From Blakeslea trispora (lineage: Eukaryota > Mucoromycota > Mucoromycetes > Mucorales > Choanephoraceae): a stretch of DNA of 64,000 nucleotides. Every line of letters starts with the position of its first letter. Within the stretch, counting starts at the first letter, position 1. Where the stretch lies: NCBI GenBank assembly GCA_025331445.1, contig JAIWNE010000027.1, forward strand, positions 1 to 64,000, read 5' to 3'. The position numbers were made by a program, and so were the translations under genes. This document shows, in pieces, positions 48,007 through 59,953 of this stretch. The notes beneath the pieces are model-generated. The model saw only the letters and a program-made list of their open reading frames with translations. It did no database searches and had not been told where the DNA came from.

Positions 48007-48101
48007 AGTGTCACACTTTTTAACAAAACAGTGTCGCATGTTTTTTAGGAAAGAGTGTCGCGTCTAAAAAAGAATATAGTGTCGTGCTTTCGGAAAAAAA
48101 A
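48007..48101. repeat. Degenerate 24-bp tandem repeat, four units
   Basis: Units starting AGTGTCACAC, AGTGTCGCAT, AGTGTCGCGT and AGTGTCGTGC begin at 48007, 48030, 48054 and 48078, a spacing of 23-24 bp. Each AGTGTC core is followed by an A/T-rich filler. Subterminal transposon repeats or a protein-binding array are possible readings. Confidence 0.6.
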
Positions 48102-48493
48102 ATCGCATGTATAACTGTTTAGTACATAGGGCAGCCTGTAAGGCAGTTATCAAAATGTTCAACTAAATAGCGCACATACCCTTCAAAATACCTTCACTGT
48201 AAAGAAAGGGATATAAGAAAAAAACTCTCACTTTTCTCTCACTAAGCGCAAATAATACTAAACCTTTGCCACATTTGCAAAAGAGAGTTTCCTTCCCTTC
48301 CAACAAAACTGTATAACCATAGCTATGATGTTCATACGAATACTTTACGAGTATAGAATCAATAGTAAATTCAGTTGCCCTGATTAGTCCCAGCAGATTT
48401 TCTATTCCCAGGTCATTCAACTACCACCCAAAAAAAAGAAACATAAAGGAACTTGTTCAGTATTATCCAAAGCCAAAAAAAAAAACGCGCAAA

Positions 48494-48790
48494 ATGGAAA
48501 CAGACGATGAAGATGATAACGGATCATCAAATTCACTTACTTTGCCGCCATTACATTGTGTCCACCATGCACAGGCTGAAGCTTCTTTTAATGCACAAGA
48601 TCAAAGAGAACCAGATAAAAAAGAAATAGTTTTTAGCAACGTTGGAAACTGGAAGCCAATAGCATTATCATCTGAATGTAGAGAAACGTATTACATGCTT
48701 GCTTCTCCAGAGGCATTTGAGAATTTGCTTGCGGAGCAACGAACTTGTCTGTGGAAACGCACCAAGTACCAAATTGATAGAAATAGGTAG
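48494..48790 (+). CDS. Short hypothetical ORF, 98 aa
   Basis: ATG-led frame with coding-like composition: an acidic start (METDDEDDNG), a Cys/His-containing stretch (LHCVHHAQAEASF) and CRETYYMLASPEAFENLLAE. No family recognised. It is isolated in a gene-poor region and may be a real small gene, a first exon (AGGTAG at its end could be a donor) or a transposon remnant. Confidence 0.3.
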   Translation: METDDEDDNGSSNSLTLPPLHCVHHAQAEASFNAQDQREPDKKEIVFSNVGNWKPIALSSECRETYYMLASPEAFENLLAEQRTCLWKRTKYQIDRNR

Positions 48791-50669
48791 TACAAAAACT
48801 ACTTTTAACCAAGCTGTATTTATGCATTTTATCTTCTTTTGTTTGTACTACTTCAAATACATTTGAAATTTATGAATCATCACTCTCTATTGATTTAGAC
48901 TAGTAACTTTATAAAAAAAAAAAAAGACGCCTGACAAAATAAAGTCAATGAAGAGTAGTTAAGAACAATCCTTGCAATGTATGCCCATATCAGAAAGTTG
49001 CAGATGATAATTTAACATCACCTATTTGTATATAGCTTTTTACTTGTTGCTTTGTTTGATAAAAGAGTTTATGTCGATGTGTATAATGTTGAAGGCATTT
49101 GACATCTAATTGTAGAGATCATGGGATAGCAACTGTGCGATTTTGCATTGTTTATAGATGTTGTCATTGAATCTGCTAAATCGTGCAATAATCGACTCAA
49201 ATTCAAGTGGTTGATCACTGGAACCGAACCATTTTCTTGTAAAATAATGGTATCTTCAATTGCGTCTTTTTAATTTTCCTTCTTTCAAGGTGTCATGCGA
49301 TTCAACTGTTATTGATCTACCGCAAGACTCAATGCAGTTTACTTGGTAATGTCGTTGACTCACTCAACAGAATGCATCCTGTCAAAATATGTGATGTTGC
49401 GAATCCAAGTTGTGAAAAAGAACGACCAGTCGTTGTTTAATTCGGAGACTACTATGGGCGTGCCTTTTTTTTTCGCCACCCTTTATACCTTTGTGTTCAT
49501 TTTAAATAATGATTGGAGAAAACAAAAAGGGAAAGAGAAGACTTCTTTTCTTTGTTTATATAAAGCAGATTGGCCATGTTACTGATCAATTGTCCTCATT
49601 GGCTGATACATTGATTGTTTGTTTTTTTTCTTTTTGAAAGAGTCTGGGCCTTGTTTTATATGATAAGATGAATTTATTCCGAGAAGAAAAAAAAAAAAAG
49701 AGAATCTTAAGCTTTACAGGGCTAAAAGTGTTTTTTATTATTATTATTATCACTTGTCTGCTCTTTCTTTTGAAAAATTCGTGAAGGTTGAAAGGAAAGC
49801 ACAAACAAACACTTGGTAAACTATTTCAGCTATCTTTTATAGAGATGAATGCCAAATGATTTATCCAAATATATCATCGTCACCTATCGTTGTCTTTTGA
49901 CGATAATCAAAATATCATCAAGAAAAAGGATCTTGGTTTTCTGCTATTCCTAATAGATCAAAAAAAGTGGATTTGAAGGGGGAGGTAGGAAGCATTTAGC
50001 AAGCACGTTTATCCATTCAATTAGTCTATTTCATTGTGTATGTGAGAAAGTGGGCGTTCAGTTGTGCATCAAACAAAACAGGCTTGTTCTGATAACGGCT
50101 AATCCTCTAAATTATATCTTCTCATTTCCCAAAATTGTATTTAAGCTTCAATACAGAAGAAAACCAAATTGTGATTGTGTATCGGCTTTCCAAAACTGTA
50201 TTCGCGTTTGGGATCTCACGTTCTACATACAGTATCAAATACACACACAAAAAAAGAAGAAGAGGATCTTGTACGCAAATATGGTTTTGCAAAACCAAAA
50301 TAAATACAAGCAGTATAAAGATGTTACCAATGTGATACAGAGGTGTTTAGGTTTAAATATTGAAAGTCTGTATGCTCAAAACATTAATTTACAAGTACTC
50401 TTTCTGTTTAATGGCTCTTGATGCTCTTACAAAAGAAAATAGATAGGTTGATTCAGTTTGTTCATTTAGCTTGCAAACAACAATCATGTTCCTTGACTGC
50501 ATTTTCTTTTTTCCAAAAAAGAAAAGGTAACAACATGTTTTTATAGCTTATACGTTAACACATTGTTGATGTCCAATTAAGATCTCATGTTTGCTTTTAG
50601 TAGAAAGAGGGGGGGGGGGAGTCAAAAAAAAAAAGTAAGAAACTTTTTCGTTGTCTTTGTTATTGCAAT

Positions 50670-52091
50670 CTAACTTATAATACAACTATGCTTTTTTGAT
50701 GCATGCTTATTTGGTGATGGGGATGGCGAAAGTTGTTTACTTGATCGTTTGTTTTCGGGCTCTTGATGCACAATAGGAATATCATTTTGTTGTAATGACA
50801 TAGCTATAGCATGACTAGAATAATGCCATTTAGACAAGAAATCAATTTTCTTATTCTTAAAAATAACTTACTCAAGATCAGTATCTGGGTTTTCAGTGAT
50901 GGTAAATTCATTTTGGTGCACAACAGGTGAATTGAAATGTCCATCAAAAAATGCTGAAGAGCCTTGGTCAACATCATTCAGACTTTCCCATACAATAGAA
51001 CGTTCATTCACAAGTCCAGAATCAGTCACGAGCATATAAAGTTGAGAAGTTGGATGTCTGTAAACAGTCGAAAACTAAAACTCAACATGAATTTCGTTTA
51101 GCTTGTAAAAAAAAAAGAAAGTTCAAAGAAGAAGCTTACATGATTATTTCTAAACAAAACACATAAACTGTCTTTTGGAATAGTGTCCAATAAGAGTTCT
51201 AGGCCGTAATAGGTTAATTGAGTTGCTGTATCCTTTAGAAATTCAGAGATCAAAAAGCCTTCATGTAATTTCTGCTCTTCGTCTTTCATCACATGTGATT
51301 TCCCACTTGACTCGTTGGTCCGAACAACTGCTTCTACTGCCTGGTTGTAGGACATCCCCACATGCATCAAAGCTTGATAAGTTTCTCTATCCTGGGGGTC
51401 TGCAACCCATCCATGAACAAGATCTGCATGAAATAAGTCAAACATGGCAAGTTCTGCTGTAGGCTCAAACCCGCGAATACGATCAAACTGAACATTGACA
51501 TCTAATCCGCGTTGAAGATGAGGTAATATACTAAATGCTGCATCAAGGTTGTGTCTGTAGGTCAATACAAATTCAGAGGTACTTTGTCTCTCAAGTGGTG
51601 CCTGATTATGTACAATTTAGGTTTCGCACAACACAAAATGCCACACATTTCTCTCTGTCTCACCTTTGATCTCTCAGTATCTTCTGGAGGCACTTGATTT
51701 AAAAGATAATCGCCTAGTCTATCTACTAGATACTCAAACGTCACCACTTCTCTATCTGGTGGTTGAATACGAAGGTCTCCCCGTAGAAACAAAACATTAC
51801 ATATGGCCACAAGAGGACAAGGGCCATTTTCTATCGCATCAAGAAGAAAAGAATACATGTCAATAAGCTATTTTGCTTAAATAGACATGATCGTATACCA
51901 TTTTGCGTTATGATTTGAACAGGTTTATCTTTCCACTGAATAGTTTTAACCAAATAATCTTCTGCAAATATCAATCCAGGTGCTTCCTTTGATACACTTG
52001 TAACTGGATCTTCTTGCTTGGATGTAGGCGATGCTTGATTATCGGGTGATAAGCTCAAGTTTTCAAAATCTTTTGATAAACTGGTTTCCAT
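50670..52091 (-). CDS. MINDY-family deubiquitinase with C-terminal CaaX box
   Basis: Cysteine protease that trims K48-linked polyubiquitin. Five exons on the minus strand: 52091-51899, 51830-51664, 51601-51140, 51074-50872 and 50814-50670 (389 aa). Catalytic cysteine lies in ENGPCPLVAICNVLFLRG, formed across the first splice. Other family marks are GLDVNVQFDRIRGFEPTAEL, FDLFHADLVHGWVADPQD (catalytic His), SLCVLFRNNHFSTVYRHP and LYMLVTDSGL. The final exon adds a Gln/Lys/Ser tail ending Cys-Ile-Ile-Ser, a farnesylation-type CaaX motif, so membrane attachment is predicted. Yeast members of this family are also predicted prenylation targets, from general knowledge. All introns are GT-AG with consistent phase. 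Start is the first ATG of exon 1. Confidence 0.92.
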
Positions 52092-53496
52092 TTTGACTTT
52101 TTTTTTTTTGAAATAAAAGATAAAAGAAGAAGAAAGAAGTTGCAAATAAGCGCAGTTTTAAAACGATACGTATCTTTAAAAAAAGAAATGCATAAAAATG
52201 CGTCGAGAAAACCCAAGCTTTGATAGAATGAGTATGTTATTCATAAAAACCTGACCGAGCAGAAACAGACCTTTTTTTTTTCTACTAAAAATCCTTTATA
52301 TACGTCTCAATCTTATTTATCAATAGATGTTTTATATATTTTTTGAGCAATTGTATAGATGCGCAAACACCTGAAGGCAGTGAACGGCATGGTATGATAG
52401 TACTGAGAGGTGTAGCATTCTCGGAAGACATTTGTGCAACTAGCTTCCAAGTAATCATTAGGTCTAGTAAAATTATTCCTTTCTTTAACAACTACATGAA
52501 CATCATCTGCCTATGCCAGGCATTTCACTGAACAAGAGCGACGGTAGTGGATCTTCTCATCCCGAGCCACGTTGTTGAAGAACCGTAATTATAAAGTAAC
52601 CATTGACGTTGATGCAAACCGAGTTATCAAATAAACAAAAAGAGTCCAAGTAAAAAACCAAATGATAATTGAACAAAATTCCAAGACTTTTCTTGCCTGT
52701 GTTGGCCAAGAACCCAAAATTCTGTCACAAGTTTTTTTCTTCTAATCAAGTAAGGGCCCTGATGCCCAAGACTGGTTGGTACTTTGTTTGTTGTAAAATT
52801 AGATGGATCATCAGACTATGTTCACCTACGAAGCACCCAGGACATAAATACTGTCTGATAGGGGCTAATAAGATTATTCACTAATGACGGCATTCTCTTG
52901 TTATTGTATACCTGAACTGAGCATTGCAATCTATGTAGCTTTTTGTTGCAAGGCGTGCATCTGCCGTTCTTTTAATTGACCTACTTCCGTCCGAGATGGA
53001 TTGTAAGCAACACTAATATCATCAAAGTCGCACATAGGATTGCCTCTTGCTCTTTGGTACTATTCTAGCCTACTTTTTGCTTGTTCATTTGATTTTTTTT
53101 TTCTTGTCCACATTTCATATTTTGCTTGCCTCAATTTAAGTTCAATGAAGTCAATTGCTAATTTTGGAAATACCTGTTGGTTCCAGTTTGTCGGTTATCC
53201 TTAGAACATAATGTTTGGTCAAATAAGCAACAGCGCTCAATTACATTCAATGCTTGATCATTTTAAAACAAGAAAGACCCTGATATGCGATATACAGGAT
53301 TAATTGAAGCTGATATCATTGATATAAAGAAATAGAAAGATAAGCTTGTGAATTTTCCATTCCTTTTTGAAGAGATAAATCTAAGATTTGAGACAGCCGT
53401 CCAAGTCATATAGATGAACAAGAAAAATGCAATTAAATCAGTATGGAATACAGTTGAGGCCAGCATTTATTTGACAAGATGAAAAAAAAAAGGAAC
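52092..53496. other. 1.4-kb intergenic region, no gene seen
   Basis: MINDY promoter at the left and the 3' region of the next minus-strand gene at the right. Only short AT-rich frames are visible, none with a motif. Confidence 0.5.
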
Positions 53497-54123
53497 TCAG
53501 CGAATGTTTTTTCTTTGCAAATGGGCTTGTCTCAAAACTGAATTCATTGCATAATATTCATGATAATCTTCTTCCATCTTTTCATCTTCATCTTCACTCT
53601 TCTCTCGAGTCCACCAGCTCTCTCGTCCTTCTGGGTCACCAAAGCGCTCACGATGTACTGCTGATAATAAACCATTCATGTCTCGATAGGCTTCAGTTGG
53701 ATGTGTTTTTGTAGAAATGGATATGCTTTTGATGACAGGTAACGCTGTTGTTGTATATGATGTATATGCTGAATGTGATGTGGATGGTATGGTAGATAAT
53801 GCGGTATAATTGGATGCCAATGATGATGGAGGTAGTGAGGGGTATACAGTAGTTAGGTGTTGATGGGTGTCTTCAACTGATATACTATTTGTGATTTTTT
53901 TTTAAGTAAGAAAAATCGAATTACGTTTAGAGACTTACATAGGTGAATCATTTCGAAACGGCCTTGCTCTCTTGAGGGCTCGCTCAAGTGATTCTGTTGA
54001 TAAAGACCTCTTTAAGCCATTCGAATGCTGCGCTTGTAGGTCGGGACTATAATTCATAAGAAGATGATAATTGATGGCTTTCATAAAGAAAGTGCGTTTT
54101 TTTTTGTTTTTAATTTTCTCCAT
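53497..54123 (-). CDS. Hypothetical protein, 190 aa
   Basis: Two exons on the minus strand: 54123-53939 and 53884-53497, joined by a 54-nt intron (AT|GTAAGT ... AATAG|TATATC). Family not recognised. The N-terminus is very basic (MEKIKNKKKRTF). A segment LKRSLSTESLERALKRARPF looks like a phosphorylated nuclear-localisation type sequence. The middle is Ser/Thr/Tyr-rich, and the C-terminal 70 residues (AYRDMNGLLSAVHRERFGDP, WWTREKSEDEDEKMEEDYHE, LRQAHLQRKNIR) form a charged, probably helical module. A nuclear protein is a reasonable guess. Good splice sites and codon continuity support a real gene. Confidence 0.65.
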
Positions 54124-54621
54124 ATTTCATTCTCTTCGAGAAAAGTGACTGTTAACTTTTTAAGGAAACCCATTAAACAAAATGAGCACTGCTATTATTA
54201 ATTTACATGATTTATGCTTGATTTCAAGTGATGGTTAAAATCATGAGGGCTCAACAGATTACAATTCATATATTGCTGTTGTTAGTATATTGGTGCTCTA
54301 TGTCAAGTACATCAAGCCTTCTTCTTGCTCGGATCTATAGTAACAAGAGTATTGGGGTATTGAATTTCAATTTGGATCTCGATAGTACGTTAAAAAGGAG
54401 AAACAAAAGTTTCTTTGTAATACATGTTTAGTTTAGATGTTTATTCGAAAATAGCATCTATCAAAGAGATTTGCATCAATTGAAGAAAAGAAGAGCATGG
54501 GGAGGATCGGAAGCTCAGCAGGAATACTTGATTTTTTTTTCTGCATAAGTCTACGTTTTCCCTGAAAAATTTATCCAGTTTTAATTCCTTTTTTTATTAT
54601 TTTTATCAGTGTAATCTCACA
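54124..54621. other. Divergent promoter region upstream of LSM3
   Basis: Region between the hypothetical 190-aa gene and LSM3. A short frame at 54228-54431 is not convincing. T-rich leader ahead of LSM3. Confidence 0.45.
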
Positions 54622-55117
54622 ATGGCCGAAATCAACTCAACATCTATGGACATTGGCTCTGTTGAAGAGCCTCTTGATCTTGTTAGACTTTCTTTAGATG
54701 AGCGCATCTATGTTAAGCTAAGAGGCGACCGAGAATTACGCGGCAACTTACACGTGCGTGTAGCATTAGGCCTTTGTTTGAGTTCATTTTAACCTGTTCA
54801 ATAAATTTAGGCTTACGATGGTCACTTAAATATGGTTTTGGGTGAAGTAGAAGAGACAATCACTATTGTAGAAGTCAATGAAGAGGTGCAAGAACAAGTG
54901 ATTAGAGTAAATATCCAGAAATAGAAATACACACACACACACGCCAGAACTAGCTTTGACTCTTTTCTTTTAAAAATTTAGACTGTAAAGCGAAACTTTG
55001 ATATGCTTTTTGTTCGTGGAGACGGTGTTATTTTGGCAAGTATATGGACAGCAAATTCTTGTTTCTTTTTACTTATTGGCTATAGTGTTATAGGTGTCTC
55101 CTCCTTCTAGAACTTAA
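54622..55117 (+). CDS. LSM3: LSm3 RNA-binding protein
   Basis: Subunit of the LSm2-8 ring (U6 snRNA) and the LSm1-7 ring (mRNA decapping). Four exons: 54622-54753, 54811-54906, 54982-55035 and 55094-55117 (101 aa). Sm1 and Sm2 motifs are clear: [37 protein letters not shown], and [17 protein letters not shown] at the end. The third intron has a GC donor (TTG|GCAAGT). Using the overlapping GTATAT instead would give a frame ending SSF in place of the conserved VSPPSRT tail. The second intron carries a CA dinucleotide repeat. Length and motif order match LSm3 rather than other LSm proteins. Confidence 0.93.
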
Positions 55118-55808
55118 TTGTTTAGAGAATACAGCAAAGAAAAGAACAACAGATCACAATAAAAAAGAAAAAACGGCATCTATTTTAGTAGAAAAAAGAG
55201 AGGGAAGCTAACCATTGCTTGGATAAACCATCGTCGGAAAGAAAAAGAGATTCGAGTGTAACATATGTATCATAGACATATGTGTAGAGCTAAGAAACAT
55301 AGGCATGCGAGGCTATTGAGAGAAGGACGATCGAGTATATGCCTCATTGTAAACGGTTCTCTAGGCTATGAGTCACTTTTGTGGTTGATTTGCTTCAGTG
55401 TGCCTATCTCGTCAAACTTGGGTTGATGGTCTGAGAAAAGACACACTATGTGCTAACAGCAATAGCCCAAGTCTTTCGGGATCGAAAGTTCAAAAAATCA
55501 TCAAACTATGTCTCGATTAACATAGCAAAGGAAAATGATTGAATTTACTCGAATTTATATATAAAAAGGAAGAATGAGAGAGAGAGAGAGAGAAAAGTTG
55601 AGAATTGCATTAATTTTCTAAGCCTTTTTTGGCCAGTTGGGAGGAGAGAGAAATATCGCTCAGGGCGAAAGACAGTCCAATTTGGCCCAAATTCGTTTAC
55701 CCTTCTTGATCTACTTCAAGCCACAAAGGCAAAATGACAAGTGCTTGATATCCATAAACTCCGTAAGGTTTTTCTTCTTCCTTTTTTTTTTCTTATACTA
55801 AAACTATC
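55118..55808. other. Intergenic between LSM3 and UTP22
   Basis: LSM3 3' UTR and UTP22 promoter, with a GA run (about 55576-55594). A short palindromic piece, ACATATGTATCATAGACATATGT-like, lies near 55263. A small structured RNA cannot be excluded, but none was recognised. Confidence 0.45.
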
Positions 55809-58800
55809 ATGGTTCTCACAGCCAAGAGAAAGTACAAAAAGTCATTGAACGCTGACGAGTCCTCCAGCAAAGTAAAAATCGCTTGTTCGAGTAACCTTCT
55901 CTTTCTTTACTGATCTCTCTCTTTGTATCTTTTAGCAAGCTAAAAAGGAGCGTCAACAAAAGAAACAACGTCAGGAAGAAAGCGATCAAGAGAGCGATGC
56001 CATGGTTGGAGGCACTGGATTTTCTGAAGAAGAAGGCGACTGGGAATCGAACTCTGACGATAGCGATAATGAGGAAAACAAGCTTGAAAGTACAAAAGTC
56101 AAGCATACCAAACCAACTGAAGACGATATTATCTCGGGCGAATTAGAAGAATTAAAAGAGGCAGCTGAACTTTACAAGTCCAACATGTTCAAGCTGGAGG
56201 TAACTGAGAGAGAGAGAGTAAAGGCCTTTCTTTTTGCATTTTTTTGTTAAAATCTTTTGATAGATCGAGGAACTTTTAAGTGAAAACACCATGAATTATG
56301 ACAAGCACAAGGCGTTGGAAAAGGCACTTCATCATTTGAAGTCTGTCTTTGATGCTATTCCCGAAGGAAAGCCAATGAAGGTAAGCAAAGAAAAGGATTC
56401 TAGTCATGAAATAGGTGATTGAACAAGAAATGATAGTTGCATGAATTCAGTCAGACCATGTTGAAAAAGCACAAGATCAAGACACCTTTTCCCGATCCTC
56501 AACCTGCTCAAGACGCCTTAAACACATTCAAATTCGAAAAGCCCACAGCCATGCATGTGGTTGGTAGCTATGGTCTTAAATCAATTGCCAAAACAAAACA
56601 ACATTTCAACGTGGATATTGCTGTCGAAATGCCCAGCAGTGTATTTCAGGAAAAGGACTATGCCAACTACCGTTACCATCATAAACGTGCATGTTATTTA
56701 GCTGTGTTGGCACAGGCCATTCAATCTACCTCTTCAAAAAAGTTCAAGCTTGAGTTTAGCCACTTCAACCATGACGCTCGTCGCCCTATCTTGTTGATCA
56801 AGCCTGCAGGTGATCAGTCTGATGTTGATTTCACAAAGACAAAATGTGTCATTCGTATCTTGCCTAGCATCACGTCTACTGTCTTTCCTATGCATCGTCT
56901 TGCACCCGGAAAGAGCTGTGTTAAGCCTGCTTCTTCTACACCTCATTACAACGCCTCTCTCTTGATGGATACTTCATACACAGGTAACTTGGCCTTCTTG
57001 TACGGTCATAGTAAGAGCGCAGCGGAATTCAAGAATGCCATCTTGCTGGCACGTACCTGGATTCGTCAACGCGACCTTCACCGTGTTGGCCTGACTCCCT
57101 TTGTCTTTTCAATGATCATGGCTTATTTGATGCAAGGTAACAGTGATGGTACTGGCAAAAAGCTGAGTGCCAGTCATAGCTCTTATCAATTGTTACGTGG
57201 TACTTTGAACTTTTTGGCCGTACATGACTTTAAACAACAACCTGTCATGATGGGTCAAGTGGAAGGCAAGCCTGAATTTAGCGCAGACGAATTCAAACAG
57301 CACTATGATGTTGTGATTGTAGATTCCTCTGGTATGCTCAACTTGACAGCCGACATGACTGCTTCGGGTTTAGCCCAAGTTCAACATGAAGCTAAATTAG
57401 CCATGTCTTACTTTAACGATAGCAACGATCAGTTCGATGCCTTATTCCTCAAGAAAGTCAATGATTTTAGATTCAAGTACGATAATGTCTTGACCATTCC
57501 TTCTTCTGCCTTAGGAGGCATGACCATGACAGAAGAATCCAAAGCAGATTTCCACAGTAGTTTGCCCTACCTCTTGCAACGCTTGGCAGATGTCTTGATG
57601 CGTGGTTTAACAAACCGTGTCAAGTTGATTGCCATTCAGCACACAGATGAATCGAATGCCTGGGCTCTTGCCAACACTATGTCCAGCACTGAATTCACCA
57701 TTCAGGTCGGTCTCTTGCTTGATTCCGATAATGCACCTCGTTTAGTGGATCAGGGACCGGATGCCTCTAATAAGGCTGCTGTAGATGAATTCCGTCAATT
57801 CTGGGGATCCAAGTCTGAATTACGTCGTTTCAAGGATGGTGCTATTGTTGAGTCTGTTGTCTGGCAGACACAAGGTTATGAGAACCGTAGCTTGATTGTA
57901 CAAAAGATTGTCTTGTATCTCTTACAACTTCACCTGAAACTTAAGGACGGACTCAGCTATTGGGCCGGTCAACTCTACAACCACTTGAACTTTGCCAAGG
58001 GTGTACCTGAACACCTTTTCAGTCCCGAACTCAAGGTCAACGGATTCCATTCTGTTATGACTGCTTTCAATGCTTTCAGTAAGCACTTGCGTCAAGTAGA
58101 TGACGCCTTGCCCTTGTTGATCAACAATATCTATCCTGCTCATGCCAACTTGCGCTATGCCTCTGTTAATATTCCTCATCCCGTCGATTTCAACAACATG
58201 GTTGCCTATCCAAACACGGCTCGTTACTTTGATGCAATGGATGTCGTTGTTCAGATTGAACGTTCTGCCAAGTTCCCTGATGATTTGGGTGCCCTACAAA
58301 AGGTGAAGCATGCCTTCTATCTCAAGATGGCTGAAGAACTCAAAAACCGATACCAACTCGACTCTGTCGTGGTAGATGACGTACGTGAAAGAAACCCTTA
58401 CGCTATGCGTGGCTATTTAGATGTTTATTACTTTGGTTTCTGTTTCCGTTGTCACATCTGTCTTGAACAAGAGGCTACTTTGTTGACCAAGATTGTTGAC
58501 AGTAAGGCTAGTACACAGATGAACAAGGACTTGGCCAAGGAAGCACTTGTCAAGTTCAATACCACATTGAAGTATAGACAAACACATACCTTTTACGTGC
58601 AAGCCATGTGTGCCAAGTACACAGCTTATTCTAGCACAGTGCGATTGGTGAAGCGTTGGTTTGGCTCTCACTTGCTATCTGCACAAGTGAGCGAAGAGAT
58701 GCTTGAATTGTTGGTTGCTCATGTCTTCCTTGCTCCTCAACCATGGGTGGCACCTGTCAACACATTGGCTGCCTTTGGTCGTGTTTTGAACTTGTTGGCT

Positions 58801-59578
58801 ACCTGGGACTGGATCAATACACCTTTGATTGTCGATATTGAAGAAGAACTCACTTCGAGCGATTGCCAACAAATTCTTCATGACTTCCAACAACATCGCA
58901 AGACCAATCCTACTTTGAGTGTTGGTGCCTTTACTATTGCCACAGCCAAAGACCGCACAGGCCACCGTTGGACACACTTCAAGCCTGGTCGTCCTGTAGC
59001 TGCTCGTATTCAAGCTTTAGCCCGTGCCTCTGTACAAACCTTAGATCAAGATATCAAGCGTGTGTTTGTGACACCCATGCAAGATTATACTGTAGTCCTT
59101 GATATCAACATGGATTGTTGTACTCGATACTACCAGCATCTTCACCCTCAAGCTAGTCATTTCCATCAAAGCGGTAGCAGTATCTTGGACGATACTCCTT
59201 ATGCTCAATTTGACCCTGTTACTGAATTAGTACAGGAGATTGAAAATGTCTATGGTCAAACTGTCATGGTATTCTACAACAAGTATGGTGGTCAACAGCT
59301 AGCGCTTGTTTGGAACCCAACTGTTGCTACTCCTATACAGTGGAAGATACAATCTGGTTATAATAGTGTACCTGTGGACATGAATAAGAATGGATTTTTG
59401 GTAAGTTTGTGCTTCATATTTGTCTCTCACCATGTTATTCATCTCATTTCTTTCTTTTTGTAAATAGAAACCTGCCAAGGGTCAATCTGAAATTTCTAAA
59501 TTGATTGCACCTAACTTTGCTGCTATTTTGACAGAAATCAAAAGATTAGGTCAGGGTATCATTGCTGAATCAGAGTAA
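55809..59578 (+). CDS. UTP22: UTP22/NOL6 (Nrap) small-subunit processome protein
   Basis: Nucleolar scaffold of 18S pre-rRNA processing in the UTP-C module. Five exons: 55809-55871, 55936-56199, 56264-56380, 56437-59400 and 59468-59578 (1,172 aa, usual length). The N-terminus is basic then acidic (QAKKERQQKKQRQEESDQES). The Nrap fold begins about residue 110 with HVVGSYGLKSI and DIAVEMPSSVFQEKDYANYR, an inactive nucleotidyltransferase-like core. Further conserved pieces are WIRQRDLHRVGLTPFVFS, QFWGSKSELRRFKDGAIVESVVW, VKRWFGSHLLSAQVSEE and MVFYNKYGGQQLALVWNP. Codons are biased and no frame breaks occur over the 2.96-kb main exon, showing that the local sequence is reliable. Antisense ORFs are shadows. 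Start is the first ATG after the T-rich leader. Confidence 0.96.
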
Positions 59579-59953
59579 TGTTCTTCCCTCCTTTTTTCCT
59601 TTTTGTTTTAACACTTGCATCTACCAAATTTATCACCCAGATCTTAAACACACGCACACACACCTCCACATATACTAGCATCCTCATTTACTATAGAAAA
59701 AAAAAAACCACTTACATTATAGGCTAAATTTGCCTTTATACAAAGCTGTATCTATAATCTTGTACACATATATTATATTCGCTTATGCTTGAACAATTTA
59801 ACTGCTCAAAAAAAACGAAGGGTTATTTATATCAAAAAAAAAAGGCATTTCCGTAAAAGGTGCAAGTTTATGTGTGATGATAGAAATAGAAATAATCCCT
59901 TTTTTTTTCTGGTCGCTTTTCTTTCTTGTCTTGTTTGTAGCAATTAAAAAAAA
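59579..59953. other. Intergenic between UTP22 and the Gln-rich gene
   Basis: Contains the UTP22 3' UTR, a CA-rich tract, A-runs and a T-rich leader at the right. No gene seen. Confidence 0.5.

Larger units (their letters stand above)
45903..50669. other. 4.8-kb gene-poor region
   Basis: No firmly supported gene. It holds one plausible short ORF (48494-48790), a degenerate 24-bp tandem repeat (48007-48101), and many homopolymer tracts (C/G-run at 50610-50621). Frames at 46426-46692 and 50050-50421 lack motifs or proper leaders. No RNA gene recognised. Confidence 0.5.

Noticed and set aside
55040..55042. GTATAT as the donor of the third LSM3 intron
   Set aside because: It would replace the conserved VSPPSRT end by a short non-family tail; the GC donor four bases upstream keeps it.
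56734..59013. Antisense ORFs up to 112 aa inside UTP22
   Set aside because: Shadows of a highly conserved, codon-biased exon.
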